Shown piece by piece: positions 8,273-18,481 of a stretch of DNA of 64,000 bases; the stretch's first letter is position 1; each line of letters starts with the position of its first letter. The notes under the pieces were generated by a model, which ran no database searches, was not told where the DNA came from, and was given only the letters and a program-made list of their open reading frames with translations. This DNA is from Flavobacterium hibisci (GTDB lineage: Bacteria; Bacteroidota; Bacteroidia; Flavobacteriales; Flavobacteriaceae): contig NZ_JAIQDW010000007.1 in the NCBI RefSeq assembly GCF_020026925.1, positions 1-64,000 on the forward strand. The letters are read 5' to 3'. A program made the position numbers and the translations under genes.

Positions 8273-9103
8273 ATGACTAAGCTTAAAAACATAAAAGTTG
8301 TAGTAAGTGATCTTGACGGAACTTTACTCAACCCTCAACACAGAATTTCAGATTACACTAAATCCATTTTTCAGGAACTTCACAATCAAAATTATCTTAT
8401 CGTTGTTGCCACTGGCCGTCATCATCTGGATGCAATGGCTATAATTGAAACACTTGAAGTACCGGTTTATTTAGTGAGTTCAAACGGAGCCCGAATTCAT
8501 TCACCTGAAAAAGAAGAATTGTTTTCTTTTAATTTAGACAGTGAGGTTGTAAAAGCTGCCTTAAATGTTGAAATAGATCCTGAAATCACCGTAGTTTTAT
8601 TTAAAGAAAATGTTTGGCAGACCAATAAAATAAATGAAAGATTAAATGCTTTTCAGGCCGAATTAAAGTATCGCCCTGAATTGGTTGATTATAAAACCCT
8701 GGAAGATTTTGTTGCCATCAAAATTTTCTTCTCATGCGATAATCATGAAAAATTAGTAAAACTAAAAGATGCTGTTTTGGCTAATTCTTCAGAACATCTG
8801 CATCACGCTTTCAGTTTACCGACCTGTCTTGAATTTATGGATAAATCGATAGATAAAGCCGTTGCAATCGAAATGGTTCTTGAAAAAGAAGGTTTTACAT
8901 TGTCTGAAGCCGTTTCATTTGGTGATGGCTTCAACGATGTTCAGATGTTATCCGCATCAGGAAAAGGATTGATCATGGGAAATGCCCCTGCTCTGTTGAA
9001 AGAAACCCTGCCGGATTTAGAAGTTATAAAAACCAATGCAGAAGATGGTGTAGCAAAGTACATCGCTTCCAGAATTTTGAATAAAGAGCTTGTAGAAGGT
9101 TAA
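8273..9103 (+). CDS. Cof-type HAD-IIB family hydrolase
   Basis: The chosen start gives 276 residues. Motif I is VSDLDGTLLNP near the N-terminus, with the nucleophile and acid Asp residues; motif II is the threonine of VVATGRHH; motif IV is FGDGFNDVQML, where the Asp residues bind magnesium. The large cap between motifs II and III is of type C2, as in Cof/YidA phosphatases acting on sugar phosphates, pyridoxal phosphate or flavin nucleotides. The substrate cannot be told from sequence. A TTG four codons upstream is possible (8261), but the ATG at 8273 fits the motif spacing. A clear promoter lies directly upstream. Confidence 0.88.
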   Translation: MTKLKNIKVVVSDLDGTLLNPQHRISDYTKSIFQELHNQNYLIVVATGRHHLDAMAIIETLEVPVYLVSSNGARIHSPEKEELFSFNLDSEVVKAALNVEIDPEITVVLFKENVWQTNKINERLNAFQAELKYRPELVDYKTLEDFVAIKIFFSCDNHEKLVKLKDAVLANSSEHLHHAFSLPTCLEFMDKSIDKAVAIEMVLEKEGFTLSEAVSFGDGFNDVQMLSASGKGLIMGNAPALLKETLPDLEVIKTNAEDGVAKYIASRILNKELVEG

Positions 9104-9130
9104 CCTAAAATATATATTCATCAAATACAG

Positions 9131-9161
9131 CATTCCTGAAATACTTATTCAGGGATTTTTT
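9131..9161 (+). terminator. terminator after the HAD phosphatase gene
   Basis: ATTCCTGAA pairs with TTCAGGGAT across a six-base loop and is followed by seven T. Confidence 0.7.
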
Positions 9162-9252
9162 TATTGAATTAGGTATTTTACAAAGAATTTTACAAAAAAT
9201 CATTTTTTTAATAGTTTCGTAATGTACTTTTGTTTTTACAAAAAGTATTATA

Positions 9253-11601
9253 ATGACAAAAAACATTTTTATCCTTATCTTTTCATTTTTTGTAATTATT
9301 GGAAATAGCCAAAAACTGAAGTTAGAAGAAATAATGAAAGGTGAATCTTTTATTGGAAATCAACCAACAAACGGGCGCTGGTCTCTGGACGGTAAAAAAA
9401 TCTATTTTGAATGGAATCCAAAAGATGAATTAGGAGCCAGCACTTATTTCTGGCAAAAAGGAATGGTTAAACCGGAATTGGCTACACCAAAAGAAGCTGC
9501 ATTTTCTCAACTTGATTTTAAAACAAAACCAGGTTCAGATGTTGTTTATTACTTAGACAAAGGAAGTTTATATTCCTATTCGATTCAGTCAAAAACAGTA
9601 AAAAAACTGATTCAGCAGTCTATCCCATTGAGCAATTTAGAATTAGGCAGCCAGTCCGGAATTCTGTTTTTTGAGCAAAACAATAATTTATTTAAGTATA
9701 ATACGAAAGAAGGAACGGTTTTACAAATCACCAATTTTAATAAAGGAAATAAAAAAGAAACAAAACCAGAAAAAGAAACTTTCCTGAATACACAGCAAAA
9801 AGAGTTATTTCAATTCATTAGAGATAAAGAAGCTAAGAAGCAATGGAATCTTGCCAAAGCTAAAGCTGTAAAATCTGATTTTGTCAAAGAATACTTTTAT
9901 GGGAAAGATGATTTTTATAGTTTAAAAGTAAATCCAAATGGCGATTTTGCTACTTTCATGTTAGTAGAAGGGACAGAAGCGAAAAGAGAAAAAATGGAAG
10001 TCTTTATCACTGCTGATGGATACAATCAGACCCCTGAAACCAAAGAGAAAGTTTCGACATCTAATTTTGTAAAAACGAAATTCGGAATTTATTCTGTTGC
10101 AAAAGATTCCGTTTATTACGTGAATTTTTCAAATTTAAGCCATATTCAGGATACTCCTAAATATTATGAGCAATATGATAACCTGAAAAACAAAGCCAAA
10201 GAAGACAAACTGATTGTTGCTCAGGCGCCAGTTTACAATGAAAACGGTTCATTAGCCATTGTTGAAATCAGAAGCCAGGATAATAAAGACAGGTGGCTGG
10301 TAAATTTAAATCTTGACAAAGGAACTTTTGAAGAAATTGAATACCAGCACGACGAAGCCTGGATTGGTGGTCCGGGAATTCCCTCCTATTCATTTGATTC
10401 CGGTACTCTTGGCTTTTTGGCAGACAATGAAACTATTTATTATCAGTCTGAAGCTACTGGCTTTTCTCATTTGTACACTTATAATGTAAAAACAAAAAAG
10501 AAGAATCAGCTTACCACTGGAAACTGGGAAGTTAGGGATGTAACCTTGTCAAAGGACAAGAAAATATTCTATTTGAGTACCAACACCACACATCCGGGAA
10601 ACAGAAATTTTTATAAATTAGCTCTTACTGATGGTATTTTACAACCCATTTTAACCAAAGACGGTGCACACGAAGTAGTACTTTCACCAGACGAAAAATC
10701 ACTTTTAGTTCGTTATTCATATAAAAATATCCCATGGGATTTTTATGTTGCCGAAAATAAAAAGAACACATCATTACAGCAGATTTCTTCATCAGTCTCA
10801 GAAGATTTTAAAAAGTATCAATGGAGAGAGCCGGAAGTTATTACATTTAAAGCACAGGACGGAACTCCGGTAAATGCAAGATTATATACTCCTAAAGCTG
10901 AAATTGCTAACAAAGCCGCTATCATTTTCGTTCACGGTGCTGGTTATCTTCAAAATGCCCATAATTTCTGGAGCAATTATTACAGAGAATATATGTTCCA
11001 TAATTTGTTAACCGATTTAGGTTACACTGTTTTGGATATTGATTACAGAGGAAGCGACGGCTATGGACGAGATTTCAGAACCGGAATTTACCGCTTTATG
11101 GGAGGAAAAGATTTGTCTGATCATTTAGATGGTAAAAAAGTACTAATCGAAAAATATGGCATTGATGCCAGCAGAGTTGGTATTTACGGAGGATCCTATG
11201 GCGGTTTTATTACTTTAATGGCAATGCTGACCACTCCTGGTGAATTTACTTCGGGAGCGGCACTACGATCTGTAACAGACTGGGCGCATTACAATCACGG
11301 ATATACAGGAAATATTTTGAATTTTCCTGAAACAGATCCGGAAGCTTACAAGAAAAGTTCCCCTATTTATTATGCCGGTAATCTAAAAGGAAATTTAGTA
11401 ATGCTGCACGGAATGGTAGATGACAATGTTGAATACAAAGATATTGTACGTTTGTCTCAGCGTTTTATTGAATTAGAAAAAAAGAACTGGAGTCTGGCTT
11501 CTTTCCCGGTTGAAGCACATGGTTTTAAAGAAACTTATTCCTGGATAGATGAGTACAGCCGGATCTTACATTTATTTAATTCGACACTTTTAAAACAATA
11601 A
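9253..11601 (+). CDS. S9 family serine peptidase (DPP IV/prolyl oligopeptidase type)
   Basis: This 782-residue exported protein starts with a signal peptide (cleavage likely after IIGNS). A beta-propeller region (about 30-500) is followed by an alpha/beta hydrolase domain. The catalytic serine is in YGGSYGGFIT, the aspartate in HGMVDDNVEY and the histidine in EAHGFKE, so the triad is complete. Such enzymes cleave dipeptides or oligopeptides in the periplasm or at the surface. A -7 box TACTTTTG lies at 9225-9232 without a good TTG upstream. The gene is monocistronic; purC follows after 145 bases with its own promoter. Confidence 0.92.
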   Translation: MTKNIFILIFSFFVIIGNSQKLKLEEIMKGESFIGNQPTNGRWSLDGKKIYFEWNPKDELGASTYFWQKGMVKPELATPKEAAFSQLDFKTKPGSDVVYYLDKGSLYSYSIQSKTVKKLIQQSIPLSNLELGSQSGILFFEQNNNLFKYNTKEGTVLQITNFNKGNKKETKPEKETFLNTQQKELFQFIRDKEAKKQWNLAKAKAVKSDFVKEYFYGKDDFYSLKVNPNGDFATFMLVEGTEAKREKMEVFITADGYNQTPETKEKVSTSNFVKTKFGIYSVAKDSVYYVNFSNLSHIQDTPKYYEQYDNLKNKAKEDKLIVAQAPVYNENGSLAIVEIRSQDNKDRWLVNLNLDKGTFEEIEYQHDEAWIGGPGIPSYSFDSGTLGFLADNETIYYQSEATGFSHLYTYNVKTKKKNQLTTGNWEVRDVTLSKDKKIFYLSTNTTHPGNRNFYKLALTDGILQPILTKDGAHEVVLSPDEKSLLVRYSYKNIPWDFYVAENKKNTSLQQISSSVSEDFKKYQWREPEVITFKAQDGTPVNARLYTPKAEIANKAAIIFVHGAGYLQNAHNFWSNYYREYMFHNLLTDLGYTVLDIDYRGSDGYGRDFRTGIYRFMGGKDLSDHLDGKKVLIEKYGIDASRVGIYGGSYGGFITLMAMLTTPGEFTSGAALRSVTDWAHYNHGYTGNILNFPETDPEAYKKSSPIYYAGNLKGNLVMLHGMVDDNVEYKDIVRLSQRFIELEKKNWSLASFPVEAHGFKETYSWIDEYSRILHLFNSTLLKQ

Positions 11602-11688
11602 TTTAGTTAATCGTTTATTGTTAATGGGAATTAATTCTTACAACAAAAACTATAAACTATTAACAATAAACTACCAACAAATAAACAT

Positions 11689-11719
11689 TTGTTTGCTCTT
11701 TTAAATAGTTTTAAATTTG
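11689..11719 (+). promoter_or_regulatory. purC promoter
   Basis: TTG at 11689-11691, 20 bases, then TAAATTTG at 11712-11719. This places the start of transcription shortly before the ATG at 11747. Confidence 0.65.
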
Positions 11720-11746
11720 CATTCATAAAAACACAACTAAAAGACA

Positions 11747-12703
11747 ATGAGCAATACAATCACAACCACAAATTTTAATTTCCCGAATCAGAAATCAGTT
11801 TACCGCGGAAAAGTGAGGGAAGTTTATAATATCAACGATGAACTTTTAGTAATGGTCGCTACTGACAGACTTTCGGCTTTTGATGTGGTTTTGCCAAAAG
11901 GAATTCCGTACAAAGGACAAATCCTGAACCAGATTGCTACAAAATTTATGGAATTGACAGAAGATATTGTTCCAAACTGGCTGATAGCAACTCCGGATCC
12001 AAATGTTGCTGTTGGACATTTATGTGAACCATTCAAAGTTGAAATGGTGATTCGAGGTTATCTTTCAGGACACGCAGCGAGAGAATATGCTGCAGGAAGA
12101 AGACAAATCTGTGGAGTTACAATGGCTGAAGGTTTGAAAGAAAATGATAAATTCCCTGAACCTATTATCACTCCAACGACAAAGGCTGATAATGGTTCTC
12201 ATGATGAAGATATTTCCCGTGAAGACATTCTTGCAAAAGGAATTGTTTCTGAAGAAGACTATATTGTATTGGAGAAATTTACCCGTGACTTGTTTCAAAG
12301 AGGAACTGAAATTGCGGCTGAGCGTGGTTTAATTTTAGTAGATACCAAATACGAATTTGGAAAAACGAAAGAAGGTGTCATTGTTTTAATTGACGAAATT
12401 CACACACCGGATTCTTCCCGTTATTTTTATGCTGACGGATATGCCGAAAGACAGGAAAAAGGCGAAGAACAAAAACAATTATCAAAAGAGTTTGTGCGTC
12501 GCTGGCTGATCGAAAATGGTTTCCAGGGACAGGAAGGTCAGCAGATTCCTGAAATGACCGATGCCTACATCGAATCAGTGTCAGAAAGATATATCGAATT
12601 GTACGAAAATATTTTAGGAGAAAAATTCATTAAAGCTGACATTAACAATATTGATCAACGCATTGAAAAAAATGTATTAGATTATCTTGCTTCCAGACAG
12701 TAA
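11747..12703 (+). CDS. purC: phosphoribosylaminoimidazole-succinocarboxamide synthase
   Basis: SAICAR synthase, 318 residues, joins aspartate to CAIR with ATP in de novo purine synthesis. Typical motifs are YRGKVREVY at the N-terminus, the nearby [13 protein letters not shown], and the LVDTKYEFG and [12 protein letters not shown] blocks in the C-terminal half. The length is that of the longer type found in Bacteroidota and fungi rather than the 240-residue E. coli type. It is cytoplasmic. No other purine gene is adjacent, and a promoter and terminator bracket it. Confidence 0.96.
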   Translation: MSNTITTTNFNFPNQKSVYRGKVREVYNINDELLVMVATDRLSAFDVVLPKGIPYKGQILNQIATKFMELTEDIVPNWLIATPDPNVAVGHLCEPFKVEMVIRGYLSGHAAREYAAGRRQICGVTMAEGLKENDKFPEPIITPTTKADNGSHDEDISREDILAKGIVSEEDYIVLEKFTRDLFQRGTEIAAERGLILVDTKYEFGKTKEGVIVLIDEIHTPDSSRYFYADGYAERQEKGEEQKQLSKEFVRRWLIENGFQGQEGQQIPEMTDAYIESVSERYIELYENILGEKFIKADINNIDQRIEKNVLDYLASRQ

Positions 12704-12754
12704 TTTGGGTTCAAATTGCTATTTTAAACCTTGAGAATTAGTATTACAAATAAA

Positions 12755-12786
12755 AAAATGCTTGCTATATGATAGCAGGCATTTGT
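12755..12786 (+). terminator. terminator after purC
   Basis: AAATGC-TTGCTA pairs with TAGCA-GGCATTT across a short loop, with T-rich sequence following. It may also serve the convergent lipoprotein gene. Confidence 0.7.
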
Positions 12787-12829
12787 TATTTTAGCCAGAA
12801 TACTAATCTATGGCTGTTTTTTTTTAGTA

Positions 12830-13327
12830 TTAGTGTAAACTTACTACCCTTGCTATCTTCCAGTCATTGTTTACATTTTTCCAAAAGATCATAAATCTTC
12901 CGGCTTTTGATTCTGTATTTGCCGGTTCAGTATTGTTATGAAATTTATGTAAGCCAATTTCCAAAGCTCCATAATCTTTTATTGGATACACCTCAACGCT
13001 TCCTTTTACTAATTCACGGGTGACTTTACCACAAACATTTTTCTGAGTACCTTCTATAATATCTTTTTTAGAAGTCATCAGTCCACCTTTGTCATGATAA
13101 AATTCTATATCCTCTAAATAAAAATCACCATATTTCTCAAGATTCTTGTCGCAAGAATTATAAAGTCCAAAGAAAATACTGTCCAGACTTATAATCTTTT
13201 TATAGAGTTCCGGATCGTCGGGTTTATAATTTTTGGTTACGGCATAATCATAATTCTTTTGAGAATTACAACTACTCAGGCAAAGTACCGACATCAAAAT
13301 AGCCAAGGTGAGTATTATTTTTTTCAT
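12830..13327 (-). CDS. lipoprotein with an NTF2/SnoaL-like domain
   Basis: A 165-residue lipoprotein precursor. The signal ends in the lipobox LSSC, with the modified Cys near residue 20. The rest looks like a single NTF2-like (DUF4440/SnoaL) cone: helical LYKKIISLDSIFFGLYNSC, then YGDFYLEDIEFYHDKGG, and a final strand FMIFWKNVNNDWKIARVVSLH. This C-terminal Trp-Lys-Ile pattern is common in DUF4440 proteins. No catalytic residues can be assigned. It is convergent with purC and monocistronic. Confidence 0.72.
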   Translation of the reverse strand: MKKIILTLAILMSVLCLSSCNSQKNYDYAVTKNYKPDDPELYKKIISLDSIFFGLYNSCDKNLEKYGDFYLEDIEFYHDKGGLMTSKKDIIEGTQKNVCGKVTRELVKGSVEVYPIKDYGALEIGLHKFHNNTEPANTESKAGRFMIFWKNVNNDWKIARVVSLH

Positions 13328-13634
13328 ATAAACATTGAAATTATAGACAACTTGTTAATATTTTCTCAAATGTAAATTTAGATAAATAAAATCTTGCATT
13401 TAAAAAAATTTAACAATTACAACGTCTTTTGTAAAATTATCAAAACTACTGTAACGAAAATGATAATTTACCGTCTATATTGATAGCAAACAATTTAAAT
13501 GGCTTATTTTATTATGTAAATGTTAATAAATAGTTAAAACATAGTACCTTGTAATGCATAATACAGAAATTAAATTACCTTTACATCAGAATTAAAAATC
13601 ATCATCATTAATCAATCAAAAAACAACAATCATT
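13328..13634. other. A/T-rich gap between divergent genes
   Basis: This 307-base stretch separates the lipoprotein gene from the ankyrin gene. It must hold both promoters, but I found no clean TTG-N20-TAnnTTTG match and no reading frame. Confidence 0.5.
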
Positions 13635-14018
13635 ATGAAAAAATCAATCGTTTATTTAGGAGTAGCTTTAGTAGCTTTTACAAATGTTTCTTTAGCTTCA
13701 GATTTTAAATCTTTTAATGGAGAGAAAAAAATTATAACTTCTCCTTACGATGCTTCACCGCTAAATGTGGCAATTTTAAAAGGAGACCTTCAAATCGTTT
13801 TGAAATTTATTGAATACGGAGCTGATGTAAATCAAATATCAGAAGACATGACTCCTTTAATGACAGCTGCACGTTACAACAAAGTTGAGATAGTTAAAAT
13901 CTTATTGGCACAGGGAGCAAAACCAGGTATTAAAAATGAAAAAGGATTTACAGCTTTGAAATATGCAGAGTTATCTAATGCTGCAGAAGTAGTTGCCATT
14001 TTGAAAGGATTAAAATAA
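13635..14018 (+). CDS. exported ankyrin-repeat protein
   Basis: A 127-residue protein with a signal peptide (MKKSIVYLGVALVAFTNVSLAS, cleavage near residue 22) followed by about two and a half ankyrin repeats. The consensus is visible in LNVAILKGDLQIVLKFIEYG, in TPLMTAARYNKVEIVKILLAQ, and in the partial FTALKYAELSNAAEVVAIL. It is therefore a small periplasmic or secreted protein-interaction module. The gene is bounded by a strong terminator. No partner can be assigned. Confidence 0.85.
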   Translation: MKKSIVYLGVALVAFTNVSLASDFKSFNGEKKIITSPYDASPLNVAILKGDLQIVLKFIEYGADVNQISEDMTPLMTAARYNKVEIVKILLAQGAKPGIKNEKGFTALKYAELSNAAEVVAILKGLK

Positions 14019-14050
14019 AAGTTTGAATCCAAAAATTTTGAGTTAGTAAT

Positions 14051-14088
14051 AAAACGACCTTCCTGAGCAGAAGGTCGTTTTTATTTTT
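14051..14088 (+). terminator. terminator after the ankyrin gene
   Basis: AAACGACCTTC pairs with GAAGGTCGTTT across a seven-base loop, then a T-rich tail. Confidence 0.8.
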
Positions 14089-14098
14089 GATGTTTTCT

Positions 14099-14172
14099 TA
14101 GCCCCGATGGTACTGACATCCTTTTATGGCGGGGTTCGCCGTAAAAGATACAAGGAACAGCGGGATTAGCTC
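14099..14172 (+). repeat. dispersed hairpin repeat, copy B
   Basis: Starts TAGCCCCGATGG and ends CAGCGGGATTAGCTCC. The central 27-base hairpin (14121-14147) has arms CTTTTATGGCG and CGCCGTAAAAG with loop GGGTT. The outer CCCG pairs with the distal CGGG. Confidence 0.85.
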
Positions 14173-14217
14173 CTGAAAATTAATATCCTTTATTTGATAT
14201 TTTCAGTATAAAAATAC

Positions 14218-14249
14218 AAAAAGCACCATTAAAAATAATGATGCTTTTT
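14218..14249 (-). terminator. terminator after the CzcA-type pump gene
   Basis: On the minus strand AAAGCATCATTA pairs with TAATGGTGCTTT across an A/T loop, with T-rich flanks. Confidence 0.65.
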
Positions 14250-14282
14250 CTTCCCCAAATTAAAATAACCAACTATTACTAT

Positions 14283-17200
14283 TTACTCAATTGGAGCATG
14301 TTTTTTACGATTGAATATCCAGAACAGAATTGGGAAGACCAATAAGGTCAAAACTGTTGCTGTCATCAGCCCTCCGATAATTACAATGGCTAATGGTTTT
14401 TGTGACTCAGAACCAATTCCGGTTGAAATTGCTGCCGGTAACAAGCCTATTGAAGCCATTAATGCTGTCATCACTACCGCCCTGGTTCTGGCTTTCACAC
14501 CCATAAAAATAGATTCTTCAAGTGAAAACTTAGCCTTGAGATTATGATGAAATTCGGATATCAGGATAACCCCGTTTTGAATACAGATTCCGAGTAAGGC
14601 GATAAAACCAACTCCAGCCGAGATTCCGAAATTCATACCTGTTAAGTGCAACGCGATGATTCCACCAATAACAGCAAACGGGACATTGGCCAAAACAAGC
14701 AATGAATCTTTAATATTACCGAATAAGATAAATAACAGGACAAAAATCCCTATTAAACTGATAGGTACCACCTGAGCCAGACGCGCACTGGCACGAACCT
14801 GATTTTCAAATTCGCCTGTCCAGCCTGTGGTATAGCCTGCAGGCATTTTTACCTGAGCTACTTTTTCCTGCGCTTCCGCAATGGCACTTCCCAAATCACG
14901 GTCACGAACTGAGAATTTTACACCAATAAATCGTTTGGTATTGTCTCTGTAAATAAAGGCCGGACCTGTAACGGTTTTAATATCACAGATTTCTTTCAGT
15001 GGAATTTTAGCACCGCTGATGGTTGGCACTTTTAACTCTGCCAAATCTTCTTCGTCTTTTCTGTATTCTTTGGAGAAACGAACCCTTACATCAAATTTCT
15101 TTTCGTCTTCATACTTTTGAGTAGCGGTTTTTCCACCAAAAGCCAGTTCTAAAACAGCCTGAGCATCACCCAAAGTTACGCCGTAAGCCGCCATTTTTTC
15201 TCTGTCCAGAATCACACTGATTTCTGGCTGGCCAACATTTCTCAGAATTCCGACGTCTTTTATACCGGGAATATTTTTGATTTTCGCTAAAACCTCATTT
15301 GATAATTCGTCGAGTTTATCGAGATCATCTCCATAAATTTTCACAGCATTTGAAGCTTTGAAACCCGCTACAGATTCGGCTACGTTGTCGATAACCGGTT
15401 GTGAATAATTATAGGTAATTCCCTGATGTACTTTTAGCTTTTGATCCATTTCGTTAATCAGCTCATCCATATTGATTTTGCGTGTCCATTCTGATTTCGG
15501 TTTCAAATCTACCTGAAGCTGAATGAATCCAAAACCGTTCGGGTCTGTTCCGTCGTTGCTTCGTCCTGTTTGCGAAAGCACTTTTTTGACTTCCGGAAAA
15601 GTTTCCAGATCTTTTCTGATCATTGCCGCTGTCTGCACACTCTCCGGAAGCGATGTACTCATTGGCAGTTCTGCTGTTACCCACAAAGCACCTTCGTTTA
15701 ACTGAGGTAAAAATTCGGTTCCTAAAAATGACGCCGAAAAGAAAGTTACAGCAATAATCGAAATTGAAATAATTAATGATTTTACTTTATGCTTGAATGT
15801 CCAGGCAAAACCTTTCCCTACAATTCGGTCCCAAAAATTTACGAAAGGATTGTTTTTCTCTTTTACATTTTTATTTAAAAGAATGTGGGACAAAACCGGC
15901 ACCAGCGTTAAAGTGAAAAGTAAAGCCCCCATTAAGGCAAAACCTAACGTAAAGGCCAAAGGCGAAAACATTTTTCCTTCTACTTTCTGAAAAGAAAATA
16001 TCGGTAGTAAAGCCGTAATGATAATTAACTTAGAAAAGAAAATGGCTTTACCCATTTCTGTTCCGGTCTTTTTGATCAGGCTTCCTTTTGCAATTTTGTT
16101 ATAGGCAGTCATTCCTAATTGGTGTGCGCGATGATCCAAAACCACAAACAATCCTTCGACCATCACCACCGCACCGTCAATAATAATTCCGAAATCGACC
16201 GCACCCAGACTCAGTAGATTGGCGCTCATTCCCATCATTTTCAGACATAAAAAGGCAAACAATAACGAAAGCGGAATCACAATCGAAACCGTAAAAGTAG
16301 TCCTCCAGTCAGCCATAAAAAGAAACACAACGCAGGTTACCAGAATAATTCCTTCAAATAAATTGTGCATTACCGTTTCTGTCGTGAAATTCATCAGATT
16401 ATCACGATCGTAAAAAGTTTCTATTTTAATGTCTTTCGGCAGTATGTTTTCATTTAAGTCTTTGATTTTATCTTTAATTAAAGCTAAAGTTTCCTGTGCA
16501 TTTTCGCCTTTACGCATTACAACAATTCCTTCAACTGCATCATCATTGTTACCAATACCCGTCTGCCCTACTCTTGGCATGGAACTTTCATAAACAGAAG
16601 CTACGTTTTTAACTAAAATCGGATTTCCTCCGGCCTGATCCACAATGATGTTTTCAATGTCTTTTCGGGATTTTAAAAGTCCAACTCCGCGAACTACAAA
16701 TGCCTGTCCGTTTTTTTCGATGATATCACCACCGACATTTAAATTCCCTGCATCAACGGCATTATAAACCTGAAGCGGGGTAATATTGTATTTTGCTAAT
16801 TTTACGGGGTCAACACCAACTTCGTACGTTTTAGTCTGACCTCCAAAAACATTCAAATCGGCCACACCAGGAACAGAACGAAGCTGTTTGTCGATCACCC
16901 AGTTTTGATAGGTTAATAATTCACGACTATCCCTGCTGTCGCTTTTTACAATATATCGGAATATTTCTCCTGTTGGTCCGTAAGGCGGCTGTACATCGGG
17001 TTCAACATCGTCCGGAAGCGTAACATTTTTCAATAAATTATTAACCTGAAAACGTGCGAATGTATCATCTACCCCATCATCAAAAATGATTTTGATCACC
17101 GATAATCCAAACATAGTAATACTTCTTACACTCGTCTTTTTCTGAACCGAGTTCATGGAAATTTCAATAGGCGAAGTAACAAAACGTTCTACTTCTTCAG

Positions 17201-17381
17201 CACTTTTTCCGTTCCATTGCGTAATAATGATAATTTGAGTATTGGTTACATCGGGAAAAGCATCAATGGGCATATTTTTGAAGGAAATAAATCCTGCAAC
17301 CGCCAGTAATCCCACCCAAAAAAAGGTGAATGCTTTGTTCTTAAGCGAAAAAGCAATAATATTTCGTATGAATTTGTTCAT
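14283..17381 (-). CDS. czcA: CzcA-type heavy-metal efflux RND pump
   Basis: This 1032-residue inner-membrane antiporter has the RND layout: one N-terminal membrane segment, a large periplasmic loop, five segments, a second large loop and five final segments. The charged motif DFGIIIDGAVVMVE in the fourth membrane segment is the signature of the divalent-cation pumps (CzcA/CnrA/NccA), not of the Cu/Ag pumps of CusA type, so Zn, Co, Cd or Ni is the likely substrate. It is the last gene of the operon, starting 3 bases after the adaptor gene. A terminator and repeat copy B follow it. The metal specificity is inferred from the motif. Confidence 0.92.
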   Translation of the reverse strand: MNKFIRNIIAFSLKNKAFTFFWVGLLAVAGFISFKNMPIDAFPDVTNTQIIIITQWNGKSAEEVERFVTSPIEISMNSVQKKTSVRSITMFGLSVIKIIFDDGVDDTFARFQVNNLLKNVTLPDDVEPDVQPPYGPTGEIFRYIVKSDSRDSRELLTYQNWVIDKQLRSVPGVADLNVFGGQTKTYEVGVDPVKLAKYNITPLQVYNAVDAGNLNVGGDIIEKNGQAFVVRGVGLLKSRKDIENIIVDQAGGNPILVKNVASVYESSMPRVGQTGIGNNDDAVEGIVVMRKGENAQETLALIKDKIKDLNENILPKDIKIETFYDRDNLMNFTTETVMHNLFEGIILVTCVVFLFMADWRTTFTVSIVIPLSLLFAFLCLKMMGMSANLLSLGAVDFGIIIDGAVVMVEGLFVVLDHRAHQLGMTAYNKIAKGSLIKKTGTEMGKAIFFSKLIIITALLPIFSFQKVEGKMFSPLAFTLGFALMGALLFTLTLVPVLSHILLNKNVKEKNNPFVNFWDRIVGKGFAWTFKHKVKSLIISISIIAVTFFSASFLGTEFLPQLNEGALWVTAELPMSTSLPESVQTAAMIRKDLETFPEVKKVLSQTGRSNDGTDPNGFGFIQLQVDLKPKSEWTRKINMDELINEMDQKLKVHQGITYNYSQPVIDNVAESVAGFKASNAVKIYGDDLDKLDELSNEVLAKIKNIPGIKDVGILRNVGQPEISVILDREKMAAYGVTLGDAQAVLELAFGGKTATQKYEDEKKFDVRVRFSKEYRKDEEDLAELKVPTISGAKIPLKEICDIKTVTGPAFIYRDNTKRFIGVKFSVRDRDLGSAIAEAQEKVAQVKMPAGYTTGWTGEFENQVRASARLAQVVPISLIGIFVLLFILFGNIKDSLLVLANVPFAVIGGIIALHLTGMNFGISAGVGFIALLGICIQNGVILISEFHHNLKAKFSLEESIFMGVKARTRAVVMTALMASIGLLPAAISTGIGSESQKPLAIVIIGGLMTATVLTLLVFPILFWIFNRKKHAPIE

Positions 17382-17384
17382 GTC

Positions 17385-18470
17385 TTATTCGTTTAAAGCA
17401 CGGTAAATAAACAGCTGATTGTTGGTAATGACTTTTTCATTTTCTTTTAAACCGCTTGAGATGTAGGTAGTTTTACCCACCACTCTGTAAACCTCAACTT
17501 GTCTGGTTTCGATATTGTGACGGTCTTTGAAAATCATGACGAAATTTTTACTTTTATCGAAAACAATAGCATCACTCGGAATGGCAATCATCGATTTATC
17601 TTCTTTAAAAGACAGTTTGATGTTGGCATTCATATCCGGTTTCAGCAAAAATCCAGGGTTTTGCAGTTTAACCCTTGCCTGCATTGCTTTTGTTTCCGGA
17701 TCAATTACGTTGAAAATTTTATCTACTTTTCCTTTAAAAACTTTATCCGGATAACTCAAAGTCGTAACATCTGCATCGATTCCTAATTTTACTTTATTGA
17801 TGTCCGTCTCGTTAATGTTTGCCATTGCCCAGACTTCACTTATTTCAGCAATGTCAAAAATATTTTCTGAGCGGTCACTTCTTAAAAGCATATCCTGATT
17901 GATGCTTTTTTGAATGACAAAACCGCTGATTGGTGCTGTTACCTCGTAAATAGAACCTGCTTTGATATTGTAGATTTTATACGTTTCCTGCACTTTACTT
18001 AACTGTGACTGTGCTTTATTTACTTCCGATTTTGCCTGAAGTACATCGCTTTCAGAGTTTAATTTTCCGTCAAATAATTCCTGGGCAACTTTCAGGTTGT
18101 TTTTGGCTACGAGCAAATCACTTTTAGCATCAAGGGATTGCTTTTCGAAATCAGCAATATCGGTACTTTTTATGGTTGCCAAAACCTGACCTTTTTTTAC
18201 ATAATCGCCAAGTTCAACATTTACCTTCATTACGTTTCCGCCTACAAGTGGGTAAACATCAATCATTTTATTGTTGTCGGCCGTGATTTTTCCGTAAAAG
18301 TTCAATTCGTTGGTTACGGGCTGTGTCTGCGCAACTGCCGTTGTTGTCGTTTTCAGCATGTTATCGCTCAAAGCAAAAGAGGTGTTGATCTGCGGATTCT
18401 CTACTTCTTTTTTACAGCCTGCAATGGATAAACTCACAATTGCAATTCCGATGATTAGTTTATGTTTCAT
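17385..18470 (-). CDS. czcB: RND efflux periplasmic adaptor (CzcB-type membrane fusion protein)
   Basis: A 361-residue lipoprotein: the signal ends in the lipobox SIAGC. Next come barrel-sandwich halves (VYPLVGGNVMKVNVELGDYV and, after the hairpin, YEVTAPISGFV), with an alpha-helical hairpin of about 60 residues between them (LDAKSDLLVAKNNLKVAQ and following), then the beta-barrel and membrane-proximal domains. It links the inner-membrane pump to the outer-membrane channel. There is no extra C-terminal metal-binding domain or His-rich N-terminal stretch like that of C. metallidurans CzcB. It lies 11 bases after the TolC-like gene in the same operon. Confidence 0.9.
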   Translation of the reverse strand: MKHKLIIGIAIVSLSIAGCKKEVENPQINTSFALSDNMLKTTTTAVAQTQPVTNELNFYGKITADNNKMIDVYPLVGGNVMKVNVELGDYVKKGQVLATIKSTDIADFEKQSLDAKSDLLVAKNNLKVAQELFDGKLNSESDVLQAKSEVNKAQSQLSKVQETYKIYNIKAGSIYEVTAPISGFVIQKSINQDMLLRSDRSENIFDIAEISEVWAMANINETDINKVKLGIDADVTTLSYPDKVFKGKVDKIFNVIDPETKAMQARVKLQNPGFLLKPDMNANIKLSFKEDKSMIAIPSDAIVFDKSKNFVMIFKDRHNIETRQVEVYRVVGKTTYISSGLKENEKVITNNQLFIYRALNE

Positions 18471-18481
18471 TTTATTTAGTT

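Noticed and set aside
14283..17381. CusA copper/silver pump
   Set aside because: The fourth-membrane-segment motif DFGIIIDG belongs to the divalent-cation group, so a CzcA-type call is better.
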